The notes beneath the pieces are model-generated. The model saw only the letters and a list, made by a program, of their open reading frames with translations, was not told the origin of the DNA and made no database searches. The position numbers and the translations under genes are program-made. 64,000 bases of DNA, taken from NCBI RefSeq assembly GCF_017638545.1, contig NZ_CP072110.1:124001-188000 (forward strand). The letters run 5' to 3'. Of this stretch, positions 24,304 through 31,913 are shown piece after piece. Position 1 is the stretch's first letter, and every line of letters starts with the position of its first letter. The DNA comes from Psychrosphaera ytuae (GTDB lineage Bacteria > Pseudomonadota > Gammaproteobacteria > Enterobacterales > Alteromonadaceae).

Positions 24304-25458
24304 TTATAGTTCTTTTAATAATTCGCGAGCAATGACAATTTTTTGAACCTCGCTCGTACCTTCATAAATCGTAGTGATCCTTACATCACGCGCCATTCGC
24401 TCGACAGGATATTCACTGATGTAACCGTAACCACCTAACATTTGAATCGCATCGTAACAAGCCTCGTTGGCTTTTTCGGTAGCAAATAGCTTAGCCATGG
24501 AAGCTTGTTTAGCAAATGGTAAACCTTGTTCTTTAAGTGATGCTGCTTGCATCAATAACAAACGAGCCGCCTCTAAATCAGTGTAACGCTCGGCAAGTTT
24601 CCATTGTAAACCTTGAAAGTTAATTAATGGCTGACCAAATTGCTCACGTTCAGCTAGGTATTGACGGGCATAATCCATTGCAGCTTCAGCGATACCTAAT
24701 GCTAGTGAGCCAATCCCAATGCGCCCACCTGCTAATTCTGTGACTGCTACTTTAAACCCTTCGTTCTCATTGCCCATTAGAGCCGTAGCCGGAATACGGC
24801 AGTCTTCAAACCGCACCTCATTGGTGGCTGACGCTTTTTGTCCCATTTTGTGCTCGGCTGGGGAGATGATTAAACCAGGTGTGCCATTTTCAACTAAAAA
24901 GCACGAAATGCCTTTGCCTTTCTTGGCGTTTTTGTCGGTGACAGCCCAAACCACAAACACGCCCGCGTATTCAGCGCTGGTAATAAACATTTTGCTGCCG
25001 TTTAAAATATATTCATCGCCATCGCGTACTGCAGTAGTTTTCATACCGGCTGGGTCACTACCTGCACCTGCTTCAGTTAAACAAAAGCCGGCTGCTGGAT
25101 ATTCACCTGAACAAATTTTTGGCAGGTAATGTTGTTTTTGACTCTCGTTACCAACCGCTTGAATCACCTCTGCAACCATATTGGTCACTGAAGTGGTGAC
25201 GGCTGTTGATGCGCAGCCTTTGGCTAATTCTCTTATCGCTAATGAAAAAGCGACGGGGCCAACTTCGCTACCGCCATAATCAGCGTCTGCGTTGAGTCCC
25301 ATAAAACCCAGCTCGGCTAACTGCTTAAGGTTGCGTAACAAAATCTCACGGTTGCCGGTTTTATCAAGTTCGGCTGCGTTAGGTGCCAGTTCGTTTTCAG
25401 CAAACTGTCTTGCTGTATCCTGAATGAGCTGTTGCTCTTCGGTCAAAGAAAAATTCAT
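24304..25458 (-). CDS. Acyl-CoA dehydrogenase (short/branched-chain type)
   Basis: This 384-residue flavoprotein introduces the alpha-beta double bond into an acyl-CoA. Family motifs are CLTEAGAGSDPAGMKTTA (FAD and substrate binding), LGGYGYISEYPVERMARD, and the catalytic Glu in TIYEGTSEVQ near the C-terminus. Length is standard. The pairing with a type II hydroxyacyl-CoA dehydrogenase resembles isobutyryl-, 2-methylbutyryl- or short-chain acyl-CoA pathways, but no other valine or isoleucine genes are in the window, so the substrate is open. It is first gene of the two-gene unit. Confidence 0.9.
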   Translation of the reverse strand: MNFSLTEEQQLIQDTARQFAENELAPNAAELDKTGNREILLRNLKQLAELGFMGLNADADYGGSEVGPVAFSLAIRELAKGCASTAVTTSVTNMVAEVIQAVGNESQKQHYLPKICSGEYPAAGFCLTEAGAGSDPAGMKTTAVRDGDEYILNGSKMFITSAEYAGVFVVWAVTDKNAKKGKGISCFLVENGTPGLIISPAEHKMGQKASATNEVRFEDCRIPATALMGNENEGFKVAVTELAGGRIGIGSLALGIAEAAMDYARQYLAEREQFGQPLINFQGLQWKLAERYTDLEAARLLLMQAASLKEQGLPFAKQASMAKLFATEKANEACYDAIQMLGGYGYISEYPVERMARDVRITTIYEGTSEVQKIVIARELLKEL

Positions 25459-25689
25459 TTATTTCTGTGTCCTACGTAATGTGTAGCCCTGTTGAGGCAA
25501 TATTCTTTTTGTCGTCGACATTCGTTTGTAATAGGGATGTCGCAGTAGGCTAATGTGCCTTAATTTGTTGTAAATTCAAAATCACACCGTAATAAAGGCG
25601 GGGTGTGGATGTAATATAATTTTTACTGTGTAATTAAGGGCGTGATAAAATACCACTTCGCTCATTGATAAAGGGGATAAGGCGAGTTT

Positions 25690-26625
25690 ATGTCTAAGAT
25701 TTATGTATTACACGAGAATAACGAGTGGACTGTGCATTTGGAGCGCCGTTTACAAGAGTTAGGACTGCCTTATGAAATGTGGCATTTAGATCAAGGAACT
25801 GTGGATCTTTCTGCGATCCCTCCAGAAGGTGTATTTTACAATCGTATTAGCGCCTCCTCTCATACTCGCGATCACCGTTTTGCCCCAGAGTTTACTGAAG
25901 CGGTATTAGCATGGTTAGAACGTCATGGACGAACCGTAATTAATGGTAGTCGTGCATTGCGCTTAGAAGTGAGTAAAGCCAATCAATACATGGCGTTAAA
26001 TGCCGCAGGTATTCCGACTCCCAAAACGATTGCTGCGTTAGGCAAAGCGCAACTTATTGAAGCGGCGCGAAGCTTGAACATGACACCATTTATCACCAAA
26101 CACAATCGAGCAGGTAAAGGGCAGGGTGTATACCTGTTTGACTCGGTTGAAGAGTTAGAAACTTACGTTAATAGTACCGGCTTTGACGAGCCTGTTGATG
26201 GCATCACTCTTGTGCAACAGTACATCAAAGCTCCTGAGCCTTATATTGTCAGACATGAGTTTATTGGCGGTAAATTTATCTATGGTGTGAAAGTGGATAC
26301 GTCCAAAGGTTTCGAGCTTTGCCCAGCGGATGTTTGTTCTATTGAAGATCAGTTTTGTCCGACCAACTCAAGTGCACCAACACAAGGTGTAGGGCCGAAG
26401 TTTGAAATCCTAAAAGATTATAAGCCTGACTTTATCGAGATGATGGAAGCGTTTTTGGCTGACAACAATATTCAGGTTGCTGGTATTGAGGTCATTACAG
26501 ATGATGCTGGCCGCTATTATGCTTATGACGTAAACACAAATACTAACTACAATTCAGATGCAGAAGCGATCGCTCAGCAGTTTGGGATGTTAGAGTTGGC
26601 TAAATATTTGGGCGGCTTGTTGTAA
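25690..26625 (+). CDS. ATP-grasp ligase (RimK/glutathione-synthase type)
   Basis: The 311-residue cytoplasmic protein shows the ATP-grasp pattern: an N-terminal domain (IYVLHENNEWTVHLERRL), LEVSKANQYMALNAAGIPTP, the nucleotide-binding segment PFITKHNRAGKGQGVYLFDS, and the metal-binding acidic and Asn residues near VAGIEVITDDAGRYYAYDVN followed by NTNYN. This fold forms carboxylate-amine bonds at the cost of ATP, as in RimK or glutathione synthase. The acceptor is unknown. It is transcribed alone, divergent from the acyl-CoA dehydrogenase, with a terminator behind it. Confidence 0.8.
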   Translation: MSKIYVLHENNEWTVHLERRLQELGLPYEMWHLDQGTVDLSAIPPEGVFYNRISASSHTRDHRFAPEFTEAVLAWLERHGRTVINGSRALRLEVSKANQYMALNAAGIPTPKTIAALGKAQLIEAARSLNMTPFITKHNRAGKGQGVYLFDSVEELETYVNSTGFDEPVDGITLVQQYIKAPEPYIVRHEFIGGKFIYGVKVDTSKGFELCPADVCSIEDQFCPTNSSAPTQGVGPKFEILKDYKPDFIEMMEAFLADNNIQVAGIEVITDDAGRYYAYDVNTNTNYNSDAEAIAQQFGMLELAKYLGGLL

Positions 26626-26658
26626 TACAGACACGTTAATTTCTAGAAATAGTTAAAG

Positions 26659-26690
26659 AAGAGATCTCGTTTGCAGATCTCTTTTTTTAT
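26659..26690 (+). terminator. Intrinsic terminator of the ATP-grasp gene
   Basis: Perfect nine-base arms AAGAGATCT and AGATCTCTT around a seven-base loop, followed by a run of Ts. It lies 34 bases after the stop codon. Confidence 0.9.
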
Positions 26691-26805
26691 TTTTTTATAC
26701 GAAAATTTGCATACAAAAAATCATCAGCAGTATCAACTCTGATTCAGAAATCGAATTTATTTAAGATGTTGTTTTGAAATCTATAAAGAGAGGATAAGTA
26801 GAAAG

Positions 26806-26881
26806 TGGTGGGCGGTACTGGGCTCGAACCAGTGACCCTCGCCTTGTAAGGGCGATGCTCTCCCAACTGAGCTAACCGCCC
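26806..26881 (-). tRNA. tRNA-Val (TAC), copy 3 of 3
   Basis: A 76-base tRNA read on the minus strand, starting GGGCGGTTAGCTCAG and ending in encoded CCA. The anticodon arm is TCGCC-CTTACAA-GGCGA, giving TAC. It is identical to the two neighbouring copies and last in the transcript. Confidence 0.97.
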
Positions 26882-26905
26882 ACTTTCTAGAGGAGATGTT
26901 TTGAT

Positions 26906-26981
26906 TGGTGGGCGGTACTGGGCTCGAACCAGTGACCCTCGCCTTGTAAGGGCGATGCTCTCCCAACTGAGCTAACCGCCC
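26906..26981 (-). tRNA. tRNA-Val (TAC), copy 2 of 3
   Basis: Identical to the flanking copies, 76 bases with encoded CCA. It is separated by 24 bases from copy 3 and 40 bases from copy 1. Confidence 0.97.
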
Positions 26982-27021
26982 AATCAAAACTATCTAACAA
27001 AACTGGAACACTTAAAGTAAG

Positions 27022-27097
27022 TGGTGGGCGGTACTGGGCTCGAACCAGTGACCCTCGCCTTGTAAGGGCGATGCTCTCCCAACTGAGCTAACCGCCC
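27022..27097 (-). tRNA. tRNA-Val (TAC), copy 1 of 3
   Basis: First of three identical minus-strand tRNA-Val genes, 76 bases with encoded CCA. A cluster of tRNA-Val next to gltX also occurs in E. coli (valU-valX-valY), so this is conserved gene order. Confidence 0.97.
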
Positions 27098-27139
27098 AGC
27101 TTTGTTAACTTGAACCCCGTTGCTGCTCAAGTGGGGCGT

Positions 27140-27167
27140 ATTATAGGGTGCCCTGATTTAGAGTCAA
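27140..27167 (-). promoter_or_regulatory. Sigma-70 promoter of the tRNA-Val array
   Basis: On the minus strand TTGACT (27167-27162) and a consensus TATAAT (27145-27140) are 16 bases apart, followed by a GC-rich discriminator (ACGCCCC). It sits about 43 bases upstream of the first tRNA-Val. Confidence 0.8.
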
Positions 27168-27245
27168 CACTAATTTTTAAAAAATATGACCTTTCGGTTA
27201 AAACTCAAACAAAGTGTCCAAAAAACGCCTTTTTTGATTGAAATA

Positions 27246-27710
27246 TCAACTGATTTTTATCAGCTGTGAGATAAATTTCCATTCTTTTTCTGTTACAGGT
27301 TGAATAGAAAGACGTCCTTGTTTTACCAAAACCATTTCTGCTAACTCTGGTAGTGATTTAATCTTAGACAACGACAAAAAGGATTTTGCGTGTTGGTCGT
27401 ACTTCAAATCTACAGAAAACCATTTTGGCTGGTCAGGATGTGATTTTGGATCGTGATATTTACTCTCTGGATCAAATTGCAATGGATCTGGATAGGGTGC
27501 AGAAACCACCTTAGCGGAACCAGCTACACCTACATTTTTACAACTAGAGTGATAAAACAACACCAGGTCACCTTCTTTTATTTGATCGCGGATTAGGTTT
27601 CTTGCTTGATAGTTGCGAATTCCATCCCAGCGACCAGTCTGATTTGGCTCCGCTTTTAAGTCATCGATGCTATATTCATCAGGTTCTGATTTAAATAACC
27701 AATATTGCAT
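27246..27710 (-). CDS. EVE-domain protein
   Basis: The 154-residue protein begins MQYWLFKSEPDEYSIDDL, the characteristic start of EVE (PUA-like) domain proteins related to thymocyte nuclear protein 1. NYQARNLIRDQIKEGDLVLF and the following YHSSCKNVGVAG complete the pocket region. The start at 27710 has the site GAGGGAC; the frame stays open further upstream but without a site. EVE domains recognise modified bases in DNA or RNA and here no partner gene is evident. It is divergent from gltX. Confidence 0.9.
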   Translation of the reverse strand: MQYWLFKSEPDEYSIDDLKAEPNQTGRWDGIRNYQARNLIRDQIKEGDLVLFYHSSCKNVGVAGSAKVVSAPYPDPLQFDPESKYHDPKSHPDQPKWFSVDLKYDQHAKSFLSLSKIKSLPELAEMVLVKQGRLSIQPVTEKEWKFISQLIKIS

Positions 27711-27779
27711 TTTAAGTCCCTCACGTTTTTCTATAGAATAGCGTGCAATTAATACTGATAACACTAAATGGAAAGATAA

Positions 27780-29198
27780 ATGAGCGTTGTTACTCGTTTT
27801 GCCCCAAGTCCAACGGGCTATTTACACGTAGGTGGTGCACGTACTGCACTATATTCATGGTTATACGCTAAGCGTCATAACGGCAAATTCATTTTACGTA
27901 TAGAAGATACCGATTTAGAACGCTCAACTCCAGAAGCTGTGCAAGCTATTTTAGATGGCATGTCATGGTTAGGTATGGAAGGCGATGGTGAAGTGTTCTA
28001 TCAAACAAAGCGTTTTGATACTTACAAAAAATATGTTCAACAATTGTTAGACGATGGCAAAGCGTATAAATGCTATTGTTCTAAGGAACGTTTAGAGACT
28101 CTTCGCGAAGAACAAGAGAAAAATGGCGAGCGTACAAAGTACGATGGCAAATGTCGTGATTTGTCTGCTGCCGAGCAGCCAGCTGATGCACCTTATGTAA
28201 TCCGATTTAAAAACCCTTTAGATGGTGCCGTTGAATTTAAAGATGCGATCCGCGGAGACATGAGTATCGCAAACGAAGAAATGGATGATTTGATCATTCA
28301 ACGTACAGACGGTACACCAACTTATAACTTCTGTGTGGTGATTGACGATTGGGAAATGGGTATGACCCACGTTATTCGTGGTGAAGATCACTTATTGAAC
28401 ACGCCTCGTCAAATTAACATCTTCAAAGCACTGGGTGCTGAAGTACCTCAGTATGCTCACTGCTCGATGATTTTGGGTGACGATGGTAAAAAGCTATCTA
28501 AGCGTCACGGTGCTGTAAGTGTTATGCAATACCGCGATGATGGTTACTTACCTCAAGCTGTTATTAATTATTTGGTTCGTTTGGGTTGGTCACATGGCGA
28601 TCAAGAGATCTTTACTCAACAAGAATTATTCGATTTATTCGATATCAATGATATTAATAACTCTGCGTCTGCGTTTAACACTGAAAAGTTAAACTGGATG
28701 AACCAACAATATATGAAGCTATTACCAGCTGAAGAAGTAGCAAAACACTTAGTTTGGCACTTCGAACAAGCGGGTATTGATGTTACAAATGGTCCTAAAT
28801 TAGAAGCTATCGTTGAAATTCAGGCTGAAAGGGTCAAAACATTAAAAGAAATGGCTGAGATCAGTACATATTTCTATCAAGATTTTGAAAGCCTAGATGA
28901 AAAAGCGGCGAAAAAACATTTGCGCCCGGTCGCTAAAGAGCCATTGCAAGTTGTTCGTCAAAAACTAGCGGACGTAGCGACTTGGCAAGGTGCTGATATC
29001 CAAGCGGCCATCAATGCAACAGCTGAAGAGCTGGAAGTTGGCATGGGTAAAGTTGGTATGCCTTTACGTGTAGCAGCTACGGGTAGCGGTAATTCACCAT
29101 CTCTAGATGTAACGTTAGAACTTTTACCTAAAGAAAAAGTACTAAGCCGTATTGATAATGCTATTGCGTTTATTGAAGAACGAGAAGCAGGGCAGTAG
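27780..29198 (+). CDS. gltX: Glutamyl-tRNA synthetase
   Basis: This 472-residue class I synthetase charges tRNA-Glu. The HIGH-type motif is PSPTGYLHVGGARTALYSWL and the KMSKS-type motif KKLSKRHGAVSV. A cysteine-containing loop (YKCYCSKE ... KCRDL) corresponds to the zinc site of the E. coli enzyme. Length agrees with E. coli (471). It is flanked by tRNA-Val on one side and tRNA-Ala plus five copies of its own substrate tRNA-Glu on the other. Confidence 0.97.
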   Translation: MSVVTRFAPSPTGYLHVGGARTALYSWLYAKRHNGKFILRIEDTDLERSTPEAVQAILDGMSWLGMEGDGEVFYQTKRFDTYKKYVQQLLDDGKAYKCYCSKERLETLREEQEKNGERTKYDGKCRDLSAAEQPADAPYVIRFKNPLDGAVEFKDAIRGDMSIANEEMDDLIIQRTDGTPTYNFCVVIDDWEMGMTHVIRGEDHLLNTPRQINIFKALGAEVPQYAHCSMILGDDGKKLSKRHGAVSVMQYRDDGYLPQAVINYLVRLGWSHGDQEIFTQQELFDLFDINDINNSASAFNTEKLNWMNQQYMKLLPAEEVAKHLVWHFEQAGIDVTNGPKLEAIVEIQAERVKTLKEMAEISTYFYQDFESLDEKAAKKHLRPVAKEPLQVVRQKLADVATWQGADIQAAINATAEELEVGMGKVGMPLRVAATGSGNSPSLDVTLELLPKEKVLSRIDNAIAFIEEREAGQ

Positions 29199-29236
29199 GG
29201 CACATTTAGTTTATTGTTAATTAAACTAAAATAACT

Positions 29237-29264
29237 AAAGCCGAAGTTTTCTTCGGCTTTTTTA
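29237..29264 (+). terminator. Intrinsic terminator of gltX
   Basis: Perfect ten-base arms AAAGCCGAAG and CTTCGGCTTT around a TTTT loop, followed by Ts, 38 bases after the gltX stop. Confidence 0.93.
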
Positions 29265-29366
29265 TTGGAACTTGATGGTTTTTTATCAAAGTTTGTTTAT
29301 TTTTGACCATTGTGTAAAAAAAATGACCAAACAACCTAAACTTGGGTATTTTTCTTTAAATAATGG

Positions 29367-29395
29367 TTGACGAAAATAAAGTGAGTGCATAGAAT
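29367..29395 (+). promoter_or_regulatory. Sigma-70 promoter of the tRNA-Ala/Glu array
   Basis: TTGACG (29367-29372) and TAGAAT (29390-29395) are separated by 17 bases and followed by a GC-rich discriminator (GCGCCCCGC). The tRNA-Ala begins 46 bases further on. Confidence 0.8.
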
Positions 29396-29441
29396 GCGCC
29401 CCGCAGTTGAGGCAAACAGCCACTCTGTTGAGACACCTTGA

Positions 29442-29517
29442 GGGGCTATAGCTCAGCTGGGAGAGCGCTACACTGGCAGTGTAGAGGTCAGCGGTTCGAT
29501 CCCGCTTAGCTCCACCA
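29442..29517 (+). tRNA. tRNA-Ala (GGC)
   Basis: A 76-base tRNA with encoded CCA, acceptor GGGGCTA including the G3-U70 alanine identity pair. The anticodon arm is CTACA-CTGGCAG-TGTAG, giving GGC. It is nearly identical to E. coli alaW/alaX, which also neighbour gltX. Confidence 0.97.
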
Positions 29518-29543
29518 TCTTGTCTCAATTTATAAGTCTTAGT

Positions 29544-29619
29544 GCTCCCATCGTCTAGAGGCCTAGGACACCGCCCTTTCACGGCGGTAACAGGGGTTCG
29601 AATCCCCTTGGGAGTACCA
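29544..29619 (+). tRNA. tRNA-Glu (TTC), copy 1
   Basis: A 76-base tRNA with encoded CCA and anticodon arm CCGCC-CTTTCAC-GGCGG, giving TTC. The acceptor stem GCTCCCA/TGGGAGT has a G1-U72 wobble. It is first of five identical copies. Confidence 0.97.
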
Positions 29620-29651
29620 CTTATAAAACTGCAATAATTTTAAATGTCCTT

Positions 29652-29727
29652 GCTCCCATCGTCTAGAGGCCTAGGACACCGCCCTTTCACGGCGGTAACA
29701 GGGGTTCGAATCCCCTTGGGAGTACCA
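29652..29727 (+). tRNA. tRNA-Glu (TTC), copy 2
   Basis: Identical to copy 1, with a 32-base spacer from it. Confidence 0.97.
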
Positions 29728-29751
29728 TTTAAAATAACTTGATTGTCCTGT

Positions 29752-29827
29752 GCTCCCATCGTCTAGAGGCCTAGGACACCGCCCTTTCACGGCGGTAACA
29801 GGGGTTCGAATCCCCTTGGGAGTACCA
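29752..29827 (+). tRNA. tRNA-Glu (TTC), copy 3
   Basis: Identical to copy 1, with a 24-base spacer from copy 2. Confidence 0.97.
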
Positions 29828-29857
29828 TCAATCAAACGTTTAGATTTAAGTCTTAGT

Positions 29858-29933
29858 GCTCCCATCGTCTAGAGGCCTAGGACACCGCCCTTTCACGGCG
29901 GTAACAGGGGTTCGAATCCCCTTGGGAGTACCA
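29858..29933 (+). tRNA. tRNA-Glu (TTC), copy 4
   Basis: Identical to copy 1, with a 30-base spacer from copy 3. Confidence 0.97.
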
Positions 29934-29964
29934 CTTAAATTCAAATATCTACAAAGTTCTTAGT

Positions 29965-30040
29965 GCTCCCATCGTCTAGAGGCCTAGGACACCGCCCTTT
30001 CACGGCGGTAACAGGGGTTCGAATCCCCTTGGGAGTACCA
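29965..30040 (+). tRNA. tRNA-Glu (TTC), copy 5
   Basis: Last of the five identical copies, with a 31-base spacer. No clear hairpin terminator is seen in the roughly 100 AT-rich bases before the next gene. Confidence 0.97.
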
Positions 30041-30154
30041 ACTTTCTCTCCACACAATCATCTCGATTACAAAATTAACATTTTATTTCTACGTTATTAT
30101 TAGATTTTGAATTAGTTTATTGACTCTCTTTGTCATCAAATAATGAGTTTAACT

Positions 30155-30385
30155 ATGAAGAAGTTATATTTATTGTCTTTTGTTGTGCTTTTAAGTGGCT
30201 GTTCTATTTTTGCAGAAGTAGCGCTACAAGGTGCTTTGGAAAATCGTAACAACAGCACGATAAAGTCTGACCTTCGCTGTTATTCGCTGCGAGCCAGCTG
30301 TCAAGCACCTGATTATTACAGTGAATGGTACACGCCTGAAGGTGAATTGATGTGCCAATGTGAGTATTACGAGGAATGGAACTAA
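30155..30385 (+). CDS. Small cysteine-containing lipoprotein
   Basis: From the ATG at 30155 the protein is 76 residues: a signal segment MKKLYLLSFVVLLSGC with lipobox Cys16, then a short mature part with four cysteines (LRCYS, ASCQA, MCQCEYY). An alternative ATG at 30143 adds four residues but has no ribosome site; the site for 30155 is also weak. I do not recognise a family. It may be read from the tRNA-Glu transcript or from its own promoter. It is convergent with tesA. Confidence 0.65.
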   Translation: MKKLYLLSFVVLLSGCSIFAEVALQGALENRNNSTIKSDLRCYSLRASCQAPDYYSEWYTPEGELMCQCEYYEEWN

Positions 30386-30401
30386 GCTCAAAGAATACTA
30401 C

Positions 30402-30427
30402 AGGCGACACAATTTATTCTGTCGCCT
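30402..30427. terminator. Stem-loop between convergent genes
   Basis: Perfect eight-base arms AGGCGACA and TGTCGCCT around a ten-base loop, located between the ends of the small lipoprotein and tesA genes. Neither side has a good T run, so termination is a positional inference. Confidence 0.4.
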
Positions 30428-30444
30428 AGGTCGCGAGATAAAAG

Positions 30445-31110
30445 TTATTCGCTGACCAAACCTTCGATTACGCTTTTCATTTCATCGCGAATAATAATTT
30501 GCGCACTCACGTTTGGGTGAATGCCATCTCGCATCATGTAATTGGGGTTAGTAGCGACTTTTTCCATGAAAAAAGGCAACAAAGGAATGTCAAATCGCTT
30601 TGCTAATTTGCCATAAGTCCCTTCAAACATACTTGTATAACGCTTGCCGTAATTAGGTGGGATCCTGACTTGCATTAGTGCGACGTTTACTTCACTCGCT
30701 TGAGCAGCCTTGATCATTTGGGTTAGATTTGAATTTAGGGTATTAATTGGAAACCCGCGCAAGCCATCGTTGCCGCCTAATTCGATAATAATCCAGTCAT
30801 CTTTATCTAAGTTGTGGCGCTTTAGCACTTGTTCGATACGGGCTACACCACCACCGGTTGTTTCGCCACTGATGCTCTCATTGATCAACTTAATAGGAGT
30901 GTTTTCTGTAACAAAAGTTTGCTGCAACAAATAAGGCCAGCTTTGTTCGGTCTTCATACCATACCCCGCGCTGACGCTATCACCATACATCACGACTTTG
31001 GTTTCTGCGTGCGCTAGACTCATCGAAAAGCATAAAAACAACGTAATAGTTATAAACAGTGAGCTTGTCATATTTAACAAGTTTCTTTTAGTATGTAAAA
31101 ACAATGCCAT
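30445..31110 (-). CDS. tesA: Periplasmic arylesterase / thioesterase I, SGNH family
   Basis: The 221-residue secreted hydrolase has a signal peptide ending about SLAHAET. The SGNH blocks are present: GDSVSAGYGM with the nucleophilic Ser, GETTGGG, ELGGNDGLRG, and DGIHPN with the catalytic Asp and His. This is the TesA (thioesterase I/protease I/lysophospholipase L1) family of the periplasm. The chosen ATG has AAGG seven bases upstream; ATG 31071 would shorten the N-terminus by 13 residues. It is divergent from ybbA with only 17 bases between starts, as in E. coli. Confidence 0.92.
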   Translation of the reverse strand: MALFLHTKRNLLNMTSSLFITITLFLCFSMSLAHAETKVVMYGDSVSAGYGMKTEQSWPYLLQQTFVTENTPIKLINESISGETTGGGVARIEQVLKRHNLDKDDWIIIELGGNDGLRGFPINTLNSNLTQMIKAAQASEVNVALMQVRIPPNYGKRYTSMFEGTYGKLAKRFDIPLLPFFMEKVATNPNYMMRDGIHPNVSAQIIIRDEMKSVIEGLVSE

Positions 31111-31127
31111 GGTAGGACCTTAACTAC

Positions 31128-31913
31128 ATGAATAAAACATCTCAGCCTGCACTTGTTGCAAACAAAGTCAGTAAAACAGTTGTACTAAATAATCAGTCTT
31201 CTAACAACGACTCAGAAGAAAGATCGATCACAATCTTAAGCGAAATTGATTTGTCGATCGAGGATGGCGAGACGGTTGCGATTGTTGGCGCGTCCGGTTC
31301 GGGTAAATCGACCTTATTAGGTTTGTTGGCAGGACTGGATTTACCAAGTAAGGGCAAAATCGAATTTTATGGTAAAGCGCTTCAGGTACTAGATGAAGAA
31401 GAGCGCGCGGCGATTCGCCGTTCTGATATTGGTTTTATTTTTCAACAATTTTTATTGGTTCCCAGCTTAACGGCACTCGAAAATGTCATGTTACCGGCAG
31501 AATTGTCGGATAACAGTACATTGCGCTCAGAAGCGAGACGTAAGGCGAAAGAGTGGCTAGACAAGGTGGGACTGTCGCACCGCTTAGACCACTTCCCAAA
31601 TCAATTGTCGGGAGGAGAGCAACAGCGCGTTGCTATCGCCAGGGCGTTTATTACAGAGCCTAAACTCTTATTCGCTGATGAACCATCAGCAAACTTAGAC
31701 ACTGTGAATGGTCACCTTGTGGAAGATTTATTGTTTGAGCTCAATCAAACCGCTAATACTACCTTGGTCCTGGTTACGCATGATCCAGCACTTGCTAAAC
31801 GCTGCCAAAGAACTCTAGAAATAAAAGATGGCCAGCTCATCGAAACTACGGCAACAAAACCAAAGCTAGCAGAAGTAACCAGTATCGAAAGGGCTAAACG
31901 CGATGCCAAATAA
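31128..31913 (+). CDS. ybbA: ABC transporter ATP-binding protein YbbA
   Basis: This 261-residue nucleotide-binding subunit has the Walker A GASGSGKST, the Q-loop FIFQQFLLVPSLTALENV, the signature LSGGEQQRVAIARA, Walker B LLFADEPSANLD and the switch His in LVTHDP. The sequence is of the LolD/MacB type, which powers mechanotransmission instead of substrate import. It overlaps the permease gene ybbP by 11 bases. Its position, divergent from tesA, is conserved in E. coli. The first 30 residues are a variable extension. Confidence 0.92.
   Translation: MNKTSQPALVANKVSKTVVLNNQSSNNDSEERSITILSEIDLSIEDGETVAIVGASGSGKSTLLGLLAGLDLPSKGKIEFYGKALQVLDEEERAAIRRSDIGFIFQQFLLVPSLTALENVMLPAELSDNSTLRSEARRKAKEWLDKVGLSHRLDHFPNQLSGGEQQRVAIARAFITEPKLLFADEPSANLDTVNGHLVEDLLFELNQTANTTLVLVTHDPALAKRCQRTLEIKDGQLIETTATKPKLAEVTSIERAKRDAK

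Noticed and set aside
26781..26987. Antisense open frame across two tRNA-Val copies
   Set aside because: The peptide is a known artefact of translating tRNA genes; both copies fold as tRNA-Val.
27246..27710. EVE-domain protein as a component of a modified-DNA restriction system
   Set aside because: It stands alone next to gltX with no nuclease, helicase or methyltransferase nearby, so it is treated as the common housekeeping form.
29286..29865. Two minus-strand open frames across the tRNA-Ala/Glu array
   Set aside because: They are translations of the antisense of tRNA-Ala and tRNA-Glu, with repeated segments that match the tRNA repeats.
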